A stretch of DNA of 33,091 nucleotides from positions 58,387 to 91,477 of the forward strand of contig ML210268.1 in NCBI GenBank assembly GCA_004369085.1. Direction: 5' to 3'. This document shows, piece by piece, positions 1 to 9,900 of this stretch. Positions within the stretch are counted from its first letter, which is position 1. Each line of letters opens with the position of its first letter. This stretch comes from Coprinopsis marcescibilis. Lineage: Eukaryota; Basidiomycota; Agaricomycetes; Agaricales; Psathyrellaceae. Under the pieces are notes generated by a model. It had not been told where the DNA came from. It ran no database searches and saw only the letters and a list, made by a program, of their open reading frames with translations. The translations under genes were made by a program, and so were the position numbers.

Positions 1-95
1 TGTGTGGAATAACATCCAGTACAAAATGAACTACCACCGTGAACGCGTCTGGTCGCTTATGTAACTAGCCATCACTTTTGCGGACCACGAGTATA
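1..95. repeat. 95-bp direct repeat, left copy
   Basis: Bases 1-95 are identical to 30592-30686 in the same orientation, and the match stops sharply after the shared ...cgagtata. The left copy begins at the first base of the window, so the true repeat may extend further left. No coding frame or terminal structure is visible in it. It could be a remnant of a dispersed element (for example part of an LTR or MITE), a recent segmental duplication, or an assembly duplication. The sequence alone does not decide between these. Confidence 0.9.
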
Positions 96-649
96 TGCTC
101 TGTTGGGACGAATTTATATGCGTTTAGGTGGCTTGGGGTGATGATATGGAGGTGTATTGGACTTTTGGAGGGCCGAGATGCTTGTGAGTTTTGTGCGGTA
201 GGTGGGACTCGAACGCGCGCTCTGGGTATGTTCCGGCAAGGCGGGACGGTCGGAACGGACACGGTGATTGATCGGATCGCATTTGGTTGAGTTTGGTGCC
301 AAGGACATGGTTGGTTGGACGTATCGCCCCCATCCCCAGCCTCCCATCCAAGGTTTGACGCCGCTCGTTGCTTGCTAGGGATATCGATATCTGTCTACGT
401 TACGGAACTGGTGGGCCTTTGTCGGTGATTCAGGTGCATAATTGGGATTGGAATAGCAAGTTGGGAACAAGGACGTGATACGGAGGATAGGACTCTACCA
501 TAGGATACGAAGAGACTGGTAGGTCGTCGTCCTCTCTTCTTACTGGCGTTTATACGGTATTGAATGCGTCTTGCAGTTAAAGTGACGACGAATATACCCA
601 TTCATCACCCCATACCACATAAACCAAACACGGACTGGAACAACACACA
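96..649. other. Intergenic region upstream of the large coiled-coil gene
   Basis: About 550 bases without a supported gene. Several short overlapping ORFs exist on both strands, but none has recognisable protein features. The stretch presumably holds the promoter and 5' leader of the gene starting at 650. A tRNA T-loop-like string on the minus strand near 195-215 does not fold into a tRNA. No clear TATA box is seen close to the start codon. Confidence 0.5.
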
Positions 650-3600
650 ATGGAACTAGGCAACACACCTCGGCTAGTTGAAGACTTTACTTCCAACCAA
701 AGGTTCGTTTCCCCTCCTACCCCCTCCTCCCCACAATAACCAGCTAACTAACCATATAACAACAAAAACAACAACGATAATAGCTACAGACAATCCTCAA
801 ACGGCTCGTTCTTTGCCCAAAACGCAATCAGGGACTACAACAACGGGCTATCGCACATGGCGCGCCCGGGGAATACACCACTCAACACGGGGAGCACGCT
901 GCAGAGCGTATTTGAGGTGCCCGAGCCTCTAGCGCGAGCAGGGGCTTATGCAGGTGTCGGTGCAGGGACTATGGCAGGAATTGGAGCTTGGGATAGAGCA
1001 GGGGATAAATCTTGGGATAAATCAGGGGCTGTTGCTACAGGAGCTAGAGCAGACGCCAAATCCAAACCAAATCCAGAAACCCACCACTCAACCGGCCTAG
1101 CAGGCCTACATGGTGTGGAGAAGAGCCTCGGGATGGCCTTGGGGCTCGATACCCTTTCTAGTCTTGCGCCGCGTGGGGAGCGAGATGGGAGTGGGGATGC
1201 GAGGGAAAGACATCGTTCGCGGGAGGGGCATCGTTCGCGGGAGGGGCATCGTTCGCGGGAGAGAGAGAAGCATCGTTCGCGAGAGAGGGAGAAGCATCGT
1301 TCCCGGGAGAGAGACACACAGAAGGACGGAGATGGGAAGCGGAAGAGTGACCGCGAGAAGGAGAAGGACAAGAGCAGGAGTAGGAAGGATAAAGACAAAG
1401 AGAAGGAGAAGGAGAAGCACCGGAAAGAGAAAGAACGCAGCAGGGACGCGGAGAGGAGCAAGAGCAAAGACGCGCGAAAGCGGGAGAGGTCGCGTGAGGA
1501 GCGCAAGAGGCGGAAAGATGTGTCTGCCGCTGTTGGGTCTGGTTCTCCGCTTCCTGTTCCGGATCTTCCTCTGCGGGATGTTCATCCTCTGCGAGACCAC
1601 GACGAGGGAGGAGGAGGAGCACCAGCCCCGCATCCAATCACCCCACAACATGAACACCAGCACGAGCACGAGCAGTTTTATGCCCTCGATGAGGTTGCAC
1701 CGGGTGTGGCGCGGGCGGCGAGCTATGGGTTTGGGGGTGCGCTTGCTGAGCAGGAGCTGAGACGCGTGCAGGAGGCGCAGGAGCGGGAGAGGGAGTTGAG
1801 GCGCGTGCGGCAGGGGAGAGAGAGGGAGGGGAGTCGGACGCCTAGGCCGATTGGTGCGAATCCGAATCCGAGTGTCAATGGACATGCGGATTTCAATGTC
1901 AACGGGAATTTCAATGGCAATGCATTAAATGGACTCGGGAATGGATATGCGGATTTCAATGGACTCGGGAATGGCAATTCACTAGGAGAAGGAACGCCAT
2001 ATGAAACCACGCGGTACGAAGACCGGCCGAGCCAACGCGATTCGCATTCGTACGAGGATGAGGATTCGTATGAGGATGGGGAGGTGTTTGATGAGAGTTT
2101 TGATAGTCGGTTGGGAGGGGGGGTACCAAGGGAAGGAGGCCTACCAAGGGAAAGACCGGAAAGAGCGCAAGCAGGCGAAGGCGAAGGAGGGGTACCAGCG
2201 ATTGGAGTCGTCACTCCGACGACTGTTGCGCAGACGCTTGCGGAGTCTGTTAGACGCAGGTCTGGGGGGAGGCCTGTTTCGCAGGTTCCGTCTTGGGAGC
2301 GGGAGCGGGAGCTGCAATTTCAACCGCATCAGCAGCAGCAGCAGCAACATCAGCAGCCGCAATCCCAACAGAATTTCCAACCGCAATCTCAACACCAGCA
2401 GCAGCAGCAGCAGCAACAGCAACAACAACAACAACAACAATACCAGCAGCAGCATCAACCCCAACACAATCCCAACCAACGCCAGCAAAACCCCAACCAA
2501 CACCAACCCCACCCCCACCAGGAACACCACCAGCAAGAAACGCACCACCCCCAACCACAAGCCCAACCCCGGTCGCTGCACCAGCGCGAAGCAGCCTACG
2601 CGCGCGAGGAAGACACAGAGTCGGGGTCTACGCCGCGGCCGAGGCCTGTTTCCAAGGATTCGGGGTGGAGGGGGTACGGCGGTGTTCATGTGTTTGGCGA
2701 AGGAGGGGGACGTGGTGGCCGTGCTTTTGACGAAGGACGTGGTCTTCCTTTTGGTCCTGAGTTTGACGGGTTGGGGGGACGTAGTGGTCATGCATTCGAT
2801 GGGGCGGGGGGACGTGGTGATGTTAATGGGGCGGGGGTGAATGGAATAAACGGGGCGGGGGTGAATGGGATAAACGGGGCGGGGGCGAATGGAGTACCGC
2901 CCGGAGAGACCCACGAAGTGCCCATCTCGTTTGAGAACCGCGGGGGTGGTGGTGATGATGAGAGACCTGTTAGCCGGTTGACGGATTTGGGGTATTTGGG
3001 TGCGGGTGGGCTGGAGCAGACGAAATTTGCGGGTGGTAGTCGTGGTGGTAGCGATGATCGTGGTGGTCTCGGTGGCGGTCGTGGCGGTAATGCCAGTGGT
3101 GGTATCGGCACTGGTAATGGAAGTGGTAGTGGTGGCGGGACCCCGCACATGAACACCCAGACCAGCTCGAAAGCGTTGCCGACGATGGACGACGGGCGGT
3201 GGCCGTCCTCGCGGCTGTCGGCACTCAAGCTCGTCCCGACCGAGACCCTCATCCACATGCTGCGCAATGCGGAGGAGGAGAAGGAGGGGTATCGTAAAGC
3301 CTATGAGGCGGTGCTTGGGGCGTTGAAGGAGGCGGGGGGCAGTGTGCGTGGTGCGCCTGGTGGGGGTGTTGTCGTCCTTGGTATGTCTTTTTTCTTCCTT
3401 TTTGCGAGGAGAATGTACTGCTAATTTAATTTGGGTGGGTGTATAGCGAAGAACGATGAGAAGGAGAAAGAGAAGGTACAGGCTCTGAAAGCTAGGCTGA
3501 AGAATAAGGACGCGGAGCTGGACAGGCGAGTGCGCGAGGTGGAGCGGCGCGTGCAGGAGAGGGAGAGGCAGCGCGCGCGCGAAGCTGAGGAACGCGTGCA

Positions 3601-6600
3601 AGCGGCGCAGCTCAGCCAGCGCAAGACGCTCGACGACCTGCACGCGCGGCACACCGCCCAGCTCGCCGCGCTCGCGAAGGAGAAGCACGAGCAGAGCATC
3701 GCACTCACCGCGCGCATCCTTGCGCTGCAGAATGAGCTTGGTGCGCTGCAGGGTGCGGAGAACGAGTATCGCATGAGGGAGGCGGGGCTGCTGAAGACTG
3801 TGGTGGAGAAGGAGGAGGCGCTGGCGCTGGCCTTGAGGGAGAGGGGCGAGATGGGGAGGGAGGTGGTGTTGGTGAAGGGGGAGATGAGGAGGGTGAAGGA
3901 GGAGGCGTATGCGAGGGTTGCGAAGGAGGAGGGGAGGAGGGAGGGGTTTGAGGAGGGTGTGAGGCAGGGGAGGGTGGTTGTTGCGCTGGGGGGGAGTGTG
4001 CTTGGTGGGGTGGGTGTGGCAGGCCAGAGTCGGTTGGGGGGAGGGTTGTTGGGTACGGTGGGGCAGACGAGGCTCGTGGGCGATGGGACTGCGAGTATTA
4101 GGGAGGTTGAAGAGGGCGAGGAGGAGGATGATGAGGAGAGGAAGAAGGCGCGGAAGAAAGCGCGGGCAAGGGCAAAGGGCAAAGGGAGGGAGGGCGAGGA
4201 TAGGAGCAAGGCCGCTGGACATGATGCGGAGACTGCACTGGGGTTGCTTGAGATTGAGAAGAAGGAAAAGGCGCAGTTGGAGGCGCGGTTGAGGGAGGTG
4301 GAGAATACGCTTTCGGATGCGACGAGGACTATGGTTGAGCTGGAGAAACGCAAGGCGGATGAGGTGCAGGGTTTACTGCAGAGACAGCAGGAGGAGGCGA
4401 GGAAGCGGGAAGAGGAGGCGAGGAGGCGGGAGGAGGAGATGAGGAGGAGGGAGGAGGAGGTTGTTGAGCGTGCGAGGAGGGAGATGGCGGAGGAGGTCGA
4501 GAGGGAGCGGAAGGAGCGCATGAGTGAGGTTGGGAGCTATGTTGGGCGCATGCGGGAGCTTGAAGGACGTCTCCGGGAAAGAGATGAGAATGAGCGGATG
4601 AGGGAACGTGAGCGCGAGAAGAGGGAGCGTGAGAGGGAGAAGAGGAAGGAAGAGGAGGAGAGGGATAGGAAGAGACGCGAAGATGAGGAGAGAAGGATCG
4701 AAGGTGTCAAGAAAGAGTTTGAGGCGCAGTTGGATCGGGAACGCAAGGAGAAGGAGCGGCTTGTTGCTGAAAAGGAGCGCGAGAGGGATGAGAGGGAGAA
4801 GGAGCGTGAGAAGCGGGATAGGGAGCGCGAGGAGGAGAAGAGGGAGCGTGAACGGAGAGAGAGAGAGGAGAAGGAACGCAAGGAGAGGGAAGAGCGAGAG
4901 AGGAAGGAGAAGGAGCAGGTGTTGCCGTACCTTGCTATGCCCCGACCGCCTACTGCCCCGCCTATGCCGCAGCCTGTTATTCCGGGTGTACCCCGTGCAC
5001 CGAGCTCTGCTGCTTCGCGACATCATAGGAGGAGAGATTCTGGAAGCGATACGAGTGAGATGTTTGGCTTTGACATTTTGACGTTCCCCAACCCGAGTGT
5101 CCCTGGGTACCATGCACCGCCTGGGCCGGCCCCTCCTGCTCCTGGTGGTGGCTTGGGTCCGCATGGCATTGGACATGGGATGGGCCTCAGCCCTATCCAG
5201 GAGCAGTTGACGGGAAGCGGTGTGAGTGGACGGTCCACCAGTTCGCCGCAGCCTCCGACCTGGCTGACGAACCCGCCTGTGGATCTGTCGAGGGGTGGTG
5301 TCCCACCCGGAGGGATTGTCGGAGGGGCGTATGGGAATCCTATGATGAACCAAGGACCGGATGGGTTCTTGCAGCCTCCTGGGGTACGCCTGAGGCACTC
5401 GGAAAGTTCGAGTACGGTTGACATCCATGTCGTTCCTCCCGTGAGTTTCTTCTTTCCTGCTTCATTCCAAGGTACTGACAGAATCCAGTCTCGACCTGCA
5501 TCGAGCATGCAGCATTCGCCTAGCCATCCGCTGTATCTTTCGCCTAGACCTGCGAATGAGCCGTTGCCGATGCCTGCGCCGCAGCATACGATGAGGAGCA
5601 ACTCGCCTGCGCCGGGGACATATAATGCTGTTATTCCTGCTGGGTTTGGGATGCCGAATCCGAGTGGGGGGCTGCCGTTGGGGTTCATGCCGACCGCCCC
5701 GCCGGGTCCTGGTGGGAGCATGATGCCTGAACCGACGGTGGGCGGGATGCCCGTGCAGCAGAAGCCGACAGGCAAGCAGCGCAAGGCGCGGACCAAGGCG
5801 ATGGGACGGCAACAGCAGCAGGAGCAGTGGGAGGCGGCGATGAGCCCCAGCGCGGGTGCGGGGATGGCGATGGCGAGCAGCATGGGGCCTGCGACTATGC
5901 GCATGCCGGAGCCGACGAGTAGTATGGGGCCTGCTGCGATGAGCATGCCGCAGCCGACAAGCAGCATGGGGCCTGCGAGCATGGACATGCCGCGTCCGAC
6001 GAGCAGCATGGGGCGGGCGGGGATGCAGATGCCGCAACCGGAGGCCATGAATTTCGTTCCGCCGCCGAGGAGTGGGACTGCGGGGTCGTCTGGAGGGGGG
6101 TGGACGCCTGGCCATATGGGTGGGGGTGGGTTGAGCAGGGGGGCTACGCCGGGGATGACGATGCCCACGCCGGGTGTACCGAATATCGTCCCGCCGCGGA
6201 CGACGAGTGGGGCGGGGAGCAGGAACCATACGCCTGGCGGAGGGTATGGTGGGAGCGTGGGGAGTCCGATGGTGAGCAGCATGGGCCCCGCGCACATGCA
6301 GATGCCGGCGCCGACGAGCAGCTTTGGGAGGGCCAACATGAGCATGCCGGATCCGACCAGCGCGCTCTCGCCCCATGCGGGTGGGCAGGACGATGTGGTT
6401 CCGTTTGGGATGCCTGAACCGAACGTGCCGTCTATTGTACCGGGCAAGAAGGTGAGGAAGAGCAAGGCCAAGCTGGGTGCGGCGGGAGGAGGAGGCGAGT
6501 CGACGATGTCGTATAATGCGGGGGCGGGGATGCCTGAGCCGAGTGTCCCGACCTTTGGGGCTGCGGCGAGTGCTGCTGGTACGCCGAGTCGGGCGGGGCC

Positions 6601-7480
6601 GTATGGGATGCCTGAGGCGACTGTGACGGATTATACGGGCGGGACTGGGCTGACGAGGACGCCTATGCCTGTCAGCTCGCCGGCGTTGCCCCCTGTGCCT
6701 GTGAGCTCGTTCACGCCTGCGCCTAGTGGTGTGGGGATGCCTGAGCCGAACATTGTGAACTATACTGGGGGAGCTGGATCTGTTGGCGCACCCTTGATGC
6801 CTGAACCGAGCGTGGTGGACTATACGGGTGCTGGGAAGGGGAAGAAGCAGAAGGGGAAGAAGAGTGGGAGGAACCCGAGTCCTGTGATTCCACAAAGCTC
6901 TTACGACGACGATGAGGATGGTGGTGGAGGCGGCGGCGGCGATGAAGGCGGGTTTATACCACCCATGGATGACTATTCAGCGGAGGAGGAGACGAAGCGG
7001 GGTGGAGGAGGAGGAGTGTTCAGTGGTGGCTGGGGTGGGATTAGCAAAACTGCGAAATCGTGGGGTATGCCTAGTGTGTTTGGAAGCAACTCGGGCGCCC
7101 CGAACGATGGTGGTGGGGGCAGCTATGGGTCGTCGCCGCAGCCGGTTATACCCAGCGGCAGCGTGTTTGGGGGGGCCTCGACGTCGCCACAGCCGGTTAT
7201 ACCTGGTGGAATGGGCATGGCGTCTCCGTATGGAAATCCCACTGCCATGCCGGGCGGTGCGTCGCCTATGATGAGTGGGGGGTATGTCAATCGGGCTGAT
7301 TTCAATAATGGGCCTTCGATGCCTGTGCCTGTTATTCCGCATATTGTGGATGACGAGCAGGATGACCCGAATCAGGACGTGGACCCTCAGACGGAGGCAA
7401 ATACGAGGATGAATGCGAGTGCGGCGTTCCTGAGCGGGGAGGCGAAGAAGAAGAAGGGGAAGAAGAGTAAGAGGCCTTAG
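650..7480 (+). CDS. Very large low-complexity, coiled-coil protein with MPEP-type repeats (about 2,209 aa)
   Basis: Unrecognised protein. Proposed exons are 650-702, 790-3380, 3447-5440 and 5489-7480. Introns are 87, 66 and 48 nt, all GT-AG, and the total of 6,630 nt keeps frame throughout. The N-terminal third is disordered. It has HRSRE/HRSREG repeats (about residues 159-192), long Lys/Arg/Glu/Ser runs like RS/RE splicing-type domains, a poly-Gln tract (about 530-572) and Asn-Gly repeats. A short conserved-looking helical part (about 817-860) contains LKLVPTETLIHML. It leads into a charged coiled coil of about 490 residues (about 882-1372). The C-terminal 830 residues are rich in Pro, Met and Gly, with many MPEP-like and PQPVIP-like repeats, several basic patches and a lysine-rich tail (KKKKGKKSKRP). 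The start at 650 is preferred over the Met at 857 because the frame stays open upstream of 857 to a good splice acceptor. The first donor, gttcgt, is weak. A nuclear scaffold or RNA-granule role is only a guess from composition. Confidence 0.72.
5441..5488 (+). other. 48-nt phase-0 intron that is also open reading frame
   Basis: The stretch starts with a consensus donor GTGAGT, has ACTGAC as a branch-like site, and ends in CCAG. Its length is a multiple of three and it contains no stop codon. Retention would therefore insert 16 hydrophobic residues (VSFFFPASFQGTDRIQ) into a Pro/Ser-rich tail. Removal fits the surrounding composition better. It could be spliced constitutively or used as an alternative in-frame segment. 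Confidence 0.6.
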
Positions 7481-7681
7481 GTGGATGTGACCCTTGCTAT
7501 GCTATGCGCCAACGACTTTTCATGACTTTTTCACGTTTTCTGTTACGATTTACTACTTGTTTATGCCACATTTACTGTCTGTATTTTTCCTTTTGTGTTT
7601 GGGTTCTTTGGGGGTCCCTTGCTATGTAGCGTGCGCTATCGGACATACTTATACCTAGACTATGAACAATTCCATTATTTT
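7481..7681 (+). other. 3' flank of the large gene
   Basis: About 200 T-rich bases between the TAG stop of the large gene and the start of similarity in the left inverted-repeat arm. They probably contain the 3' UTR and polyadenylation region. No canonical AATAAA is evident, which is usual for fungi. No other feature is seen. Confidence 0.4.
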
Positions 7682-7864
7682 CTGAATAGGTTATGATTGG
7701 TGTCCATGGGGTGTCTCGGAATAACTACGTGGAATGGAGTACATGATGTAACTGAGTAAAGTACATGATCACGATTATCGTATAAGTAATGTCCGTTCTC
7801 CACGATTATCGTAAAAATAGTCCATTCTCGTGCATTGTGCCTGCCTGTCGCAAGTGGTTGACCT

Positions 7865-8405
7865 CTAAAACTGCCAGGACCTGATGTGATTGCCAGGGGT
7901 AGATTCATATATCCCAGAGCCTAGTATTCGAATGAAATCAGAGATAGGGCTTGTATGAACGAAGCAAGTGGTAGCGTACCTGATGATGAGCTTCGTGACA
8001 AAGCCTGAGTAGTGGGTGGAGCCTGAAGGTGCAAGCCTGAGAGTGACGCATTCGTCGGCTTTTGCGTTTGCGTTTGCGCCTGCGCTTGCTGCGACGCCAT
8101 AAACGCCATAAACTCTGGGTTCTGGAACATCATCATAAACTGTTGTATCTTGTCTGTCACTGTGTTGAAGAACGGTGAGTTTGTGCGATACAATGTCGGT
8201 ACCGAGCGAACGCACCGTTGACGGGAGGAGCTTGATTGCCTTGTGTCGTCGAGCTCGTTGCTTGGACTTGGTTCCCATTGACGACTGTGCAGTTTTCGTT
8301 GATAGTCTTGGCATTTCTTCCGCCGGTGATTACCCCAGTATTCATGATCTCTGCGTTTACGCTGCCGTTAAAGACAGGTCCGCTGTGCGATGGCTGATTC
8401 GACAT
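7865..8405 (-). CDS. Small Asn/Gly-motif, Met/Gln-rich protein, left copy (139 aa)
   Basis: Function unknown. Minus-strand exons are 8405-8216, 8153-7980 and 7920-7865. Introns are 62 and 59 nt, both GT-AG, with a CTCAC branch-like site in the first. The protein starts MSNQPSHSGPVFNGSVNAE. Residues 10-50 form a polar motif rich in Asn, Gly, Thr and Val, with core MNTGVITGG followed by TINENC and VNGNQV. This pattern of short alternating polar/hydrophobic stretches could form stacked beta-strands. Exon 2 encodes a Met/Phe/Gln-rich stretch (QQFMMMFQNPEFMAFMAS), then AQAQTQTQ and a Ser/Thr-rich tail. There is no signal peptide or membrane segment. Its paralogue at 22626-23163 has the same exon phases and stop position, which strongly supports the splice model. 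The Asn/Gly motif resembles the style of N-terminal motifs of basidiomycete NACHT-type proteins and fungal amyloid-signalling motifs. That resemblance is from memory and untested. Confidence 0.8.
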
Positions 8406-8502
8406 GATGATGGATAGTGAAGAGGTGGAGAGTTGAGAAGCTTGAGGGGAGTTGCTGTTGATTGGAATGGATTTGTTTGCTTGCTCTTACCTATCTATTC
8501 AT

Positions 8503-8516
8503 CTGTTATATATGTA
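8503..8516 (-). promoter_or_regulatory. TATA-like box of the left small gene
   Basis: On the minus strand the sequence reads CATATATAAC about 100 bases upstream of the ATG at 8405. The same sequence and spacing occur in the paralogous right copy at 22517-22526. It is followed by a CA-rich leader up to the start codon. Conservation between the copies and canonical spacing support a promoter role. Confidence 0.6.
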
Positions 8517-8696
8517 GAGCTGTGTGTGTGTTGACAGAATAGCATAGGATTGAGATTCGAGAACAAAGGGTTTCGATGGGAACCGCCTAGAGCCTCGTGT
8601 CGTACTAAACGTCCACAAAACGTCAAAACGTAGCGCACACCTCTATTGTGAGGAATTCATGTCTCCATAATCCAGCATGCAAGCTGTCAATTAATA

Positions 8697-8872
8697 CAGT
8701 CGAACCTGTGATAAGCCATACCCCTCCGTGGACGGGAAAAGTATGGGTTATTGGCGACTATGGGTTATCACAGGTCGGTTTGGCAGTGAAATCTGGGTTT
8801 GGTAGCTCCCAAAGGTATGGGTTATTGGAGGTTATGGCTTATCTCAGGTATGGGTTATGACAGGTTTGACTG
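8697..8872. mobile_element. 176-bp pogo/Tc1-mariner-like MITE
   Basis: The element has imperfect terminal inverted repeats of about 28 bp. The left end begins CAGTCGAACCTGTGATAAGC. The right end, read inverted, begins CAGTCAAACCTGTCATAACC. TA dinucleotides flank both ends (8695-8696 and 8873-8874), as expected for Tc1/mariner/pogo insertion. The internal part repeats TATGGGTTAT-like units and has no coding capacity. The paralogous right arm (around 22277-22285) lacks it, giving a pre-insertion site. An autonomous transposase elsewhere in the genome would be needed for movement. Confidence 0.88.
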
Positions 8873-8998
8873 TATCACTCAAGCTTTCCGAACACAACCA
8901 CGAACCTGTTTTTGTCCCGGGGCATAGTATATTAACTGGTATGACGATAGACACATGACCATGTACTCTGTGTAGCAAAAGGTACAATTGGCCGTTGT

Positions 8999-9433
8999 CA
9001 CTGCAGCGATGGATCTATTTAGTCTCTTCAAAAATACTTCCTCAAATACAACATTCTAGTGCGCATTTCTGGGTGGCCCAAATGTCAACCTCAAACAATA
9101 AGTCTTGCGCCATCAAAAACCTTCGACAATAGGTTACATTTGTTGAAGGATTTATGTCGAGTTCTTAAAGTCCCATAATAGTGCAGCCTGGTCCAAGGCG
9201 GTAACGGTCACTATGGCTGGCAGAGACAAAAGCACGTTGAGTGGGGCCCTGATATTTGTCGGTTTCCAAAATGATTTGTAAATCCTTCAACAAACTTTTC
9301 GTATTGGGATGGGTTTACAACGGCACAGAAGGTTAAGTATGGATGCTCCCAGAATCCGTAGATAAGATGCAAACTTTGTTCATGAATTTCGCTTAGATTT
9401 TTTGGCCCCGAAAATGTGGTCCTTATTGCAGTG
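8999..9433. mobile_element. 435-bp CACTA-like non-autonomous DNA element
   Basis: The ends are CACTGCA and TGCAGTG, a 7-bp perfect terminal inverted repeat. The flanks carry a 3-bp duplication TGT (8996-8998 and 9434-9436). The right duplicated arm has an uninterrupted site reading CCGTTGTCCTCAGTGG. Inside, a motif of about 17 bp (ATTTGTTGAAGGATTTA) near 9130-9150 recurs inverted near 9275-9295, as subterminal repeats do. Ends starting CACT(A/G), a 3-bp target duplication and internal inverted repeats match the CACTA/EnSpm superfamily. No transposase is encoded, so this is a deletion derivative or MITE. Confidence 0.78.
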
Positions 9434-9640
9434 TGTTCTCAGTGGGTCCGCAGAGGCGCCCACAAAGGCAACGGTGCCGACCAACAAAGTCATGTTGCCT
9501 CCTCCTGTGCGAGTCGGATCACGACTACGGTAAACTCAGCGAGCTCGCTACTTGATGCTCTTTTTTAAATCTTCCATATTCTCAGTCTGCAATACCATTC
9601 TCCCAAAATGCTGAAGCTCCGACTCTGAGCCAAATCAAAC

Positions 9641-9900
9641 TCATAGCTTAGTAGTGGTAATGATGCCACCATCGAAGCCCCATGCATCTCTCGCCGTGTG
9701 GTGAATCATGAGGAAATCAAATAGACTGTAGTACATTGCTCTGATAGCAGACTGGACTTCTCGGGAGAGATCTTGACGATCTTGGGAGTCGGAAATTATA
9801 CAGGTGAATGTATTTATCTTCAACTTCCAGTGCGGCGTATTTAGGAGTATTGTTCGGATGACGTGATCACGATTGACATGGAGGCTTGGACTCTGCTCAG
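9641..9900 (-). pseudogene. Conserved reading frame relic in the left arm
   Basis: Minus-strand translation gives VNRDHVIRTILLNTPHWKLK and continues through RAMYYSLFDFLMIHHTARDA to a stop at 9641. About 70 residues match the plus-strand translation at 21735-21952 of the other arm. The difference there includes a clean 3-nt insertion (YY versus YYY), which hints at past coding constraint. There is no in-frame ATG and no recognised family. The right copy has an extra G that shifts the frame near the end. It may be an exon of a dead gene upstream of the small-protein gene. Confidence 0.3.

Noticed and set aside
190..260. Minus-strand GTTCGAGTCCCACC string resembling a tRNA T-arm
   Set aside because: The T-stem does not pair, and no matching acceptor 5' strand, D-arm or anticodon arm is found upstream on that strand.
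2141..4222. 693-aa antisense ORF opposite the large gene
   Set aside because: Leu/Arg/Pro-rich shadow of the GAG/AGG/CAG-rich coding strand, with no domain pattern. The plus frame has consistent introns and composition.
5023..6895. Two long antisense ORFs (482 and 477 aa) opposite the C-terminal repeats
   Set aside because: Complement of GC-rich Pro/Gly/Met codons. They overlap each other in different frames and lack protein-like features.
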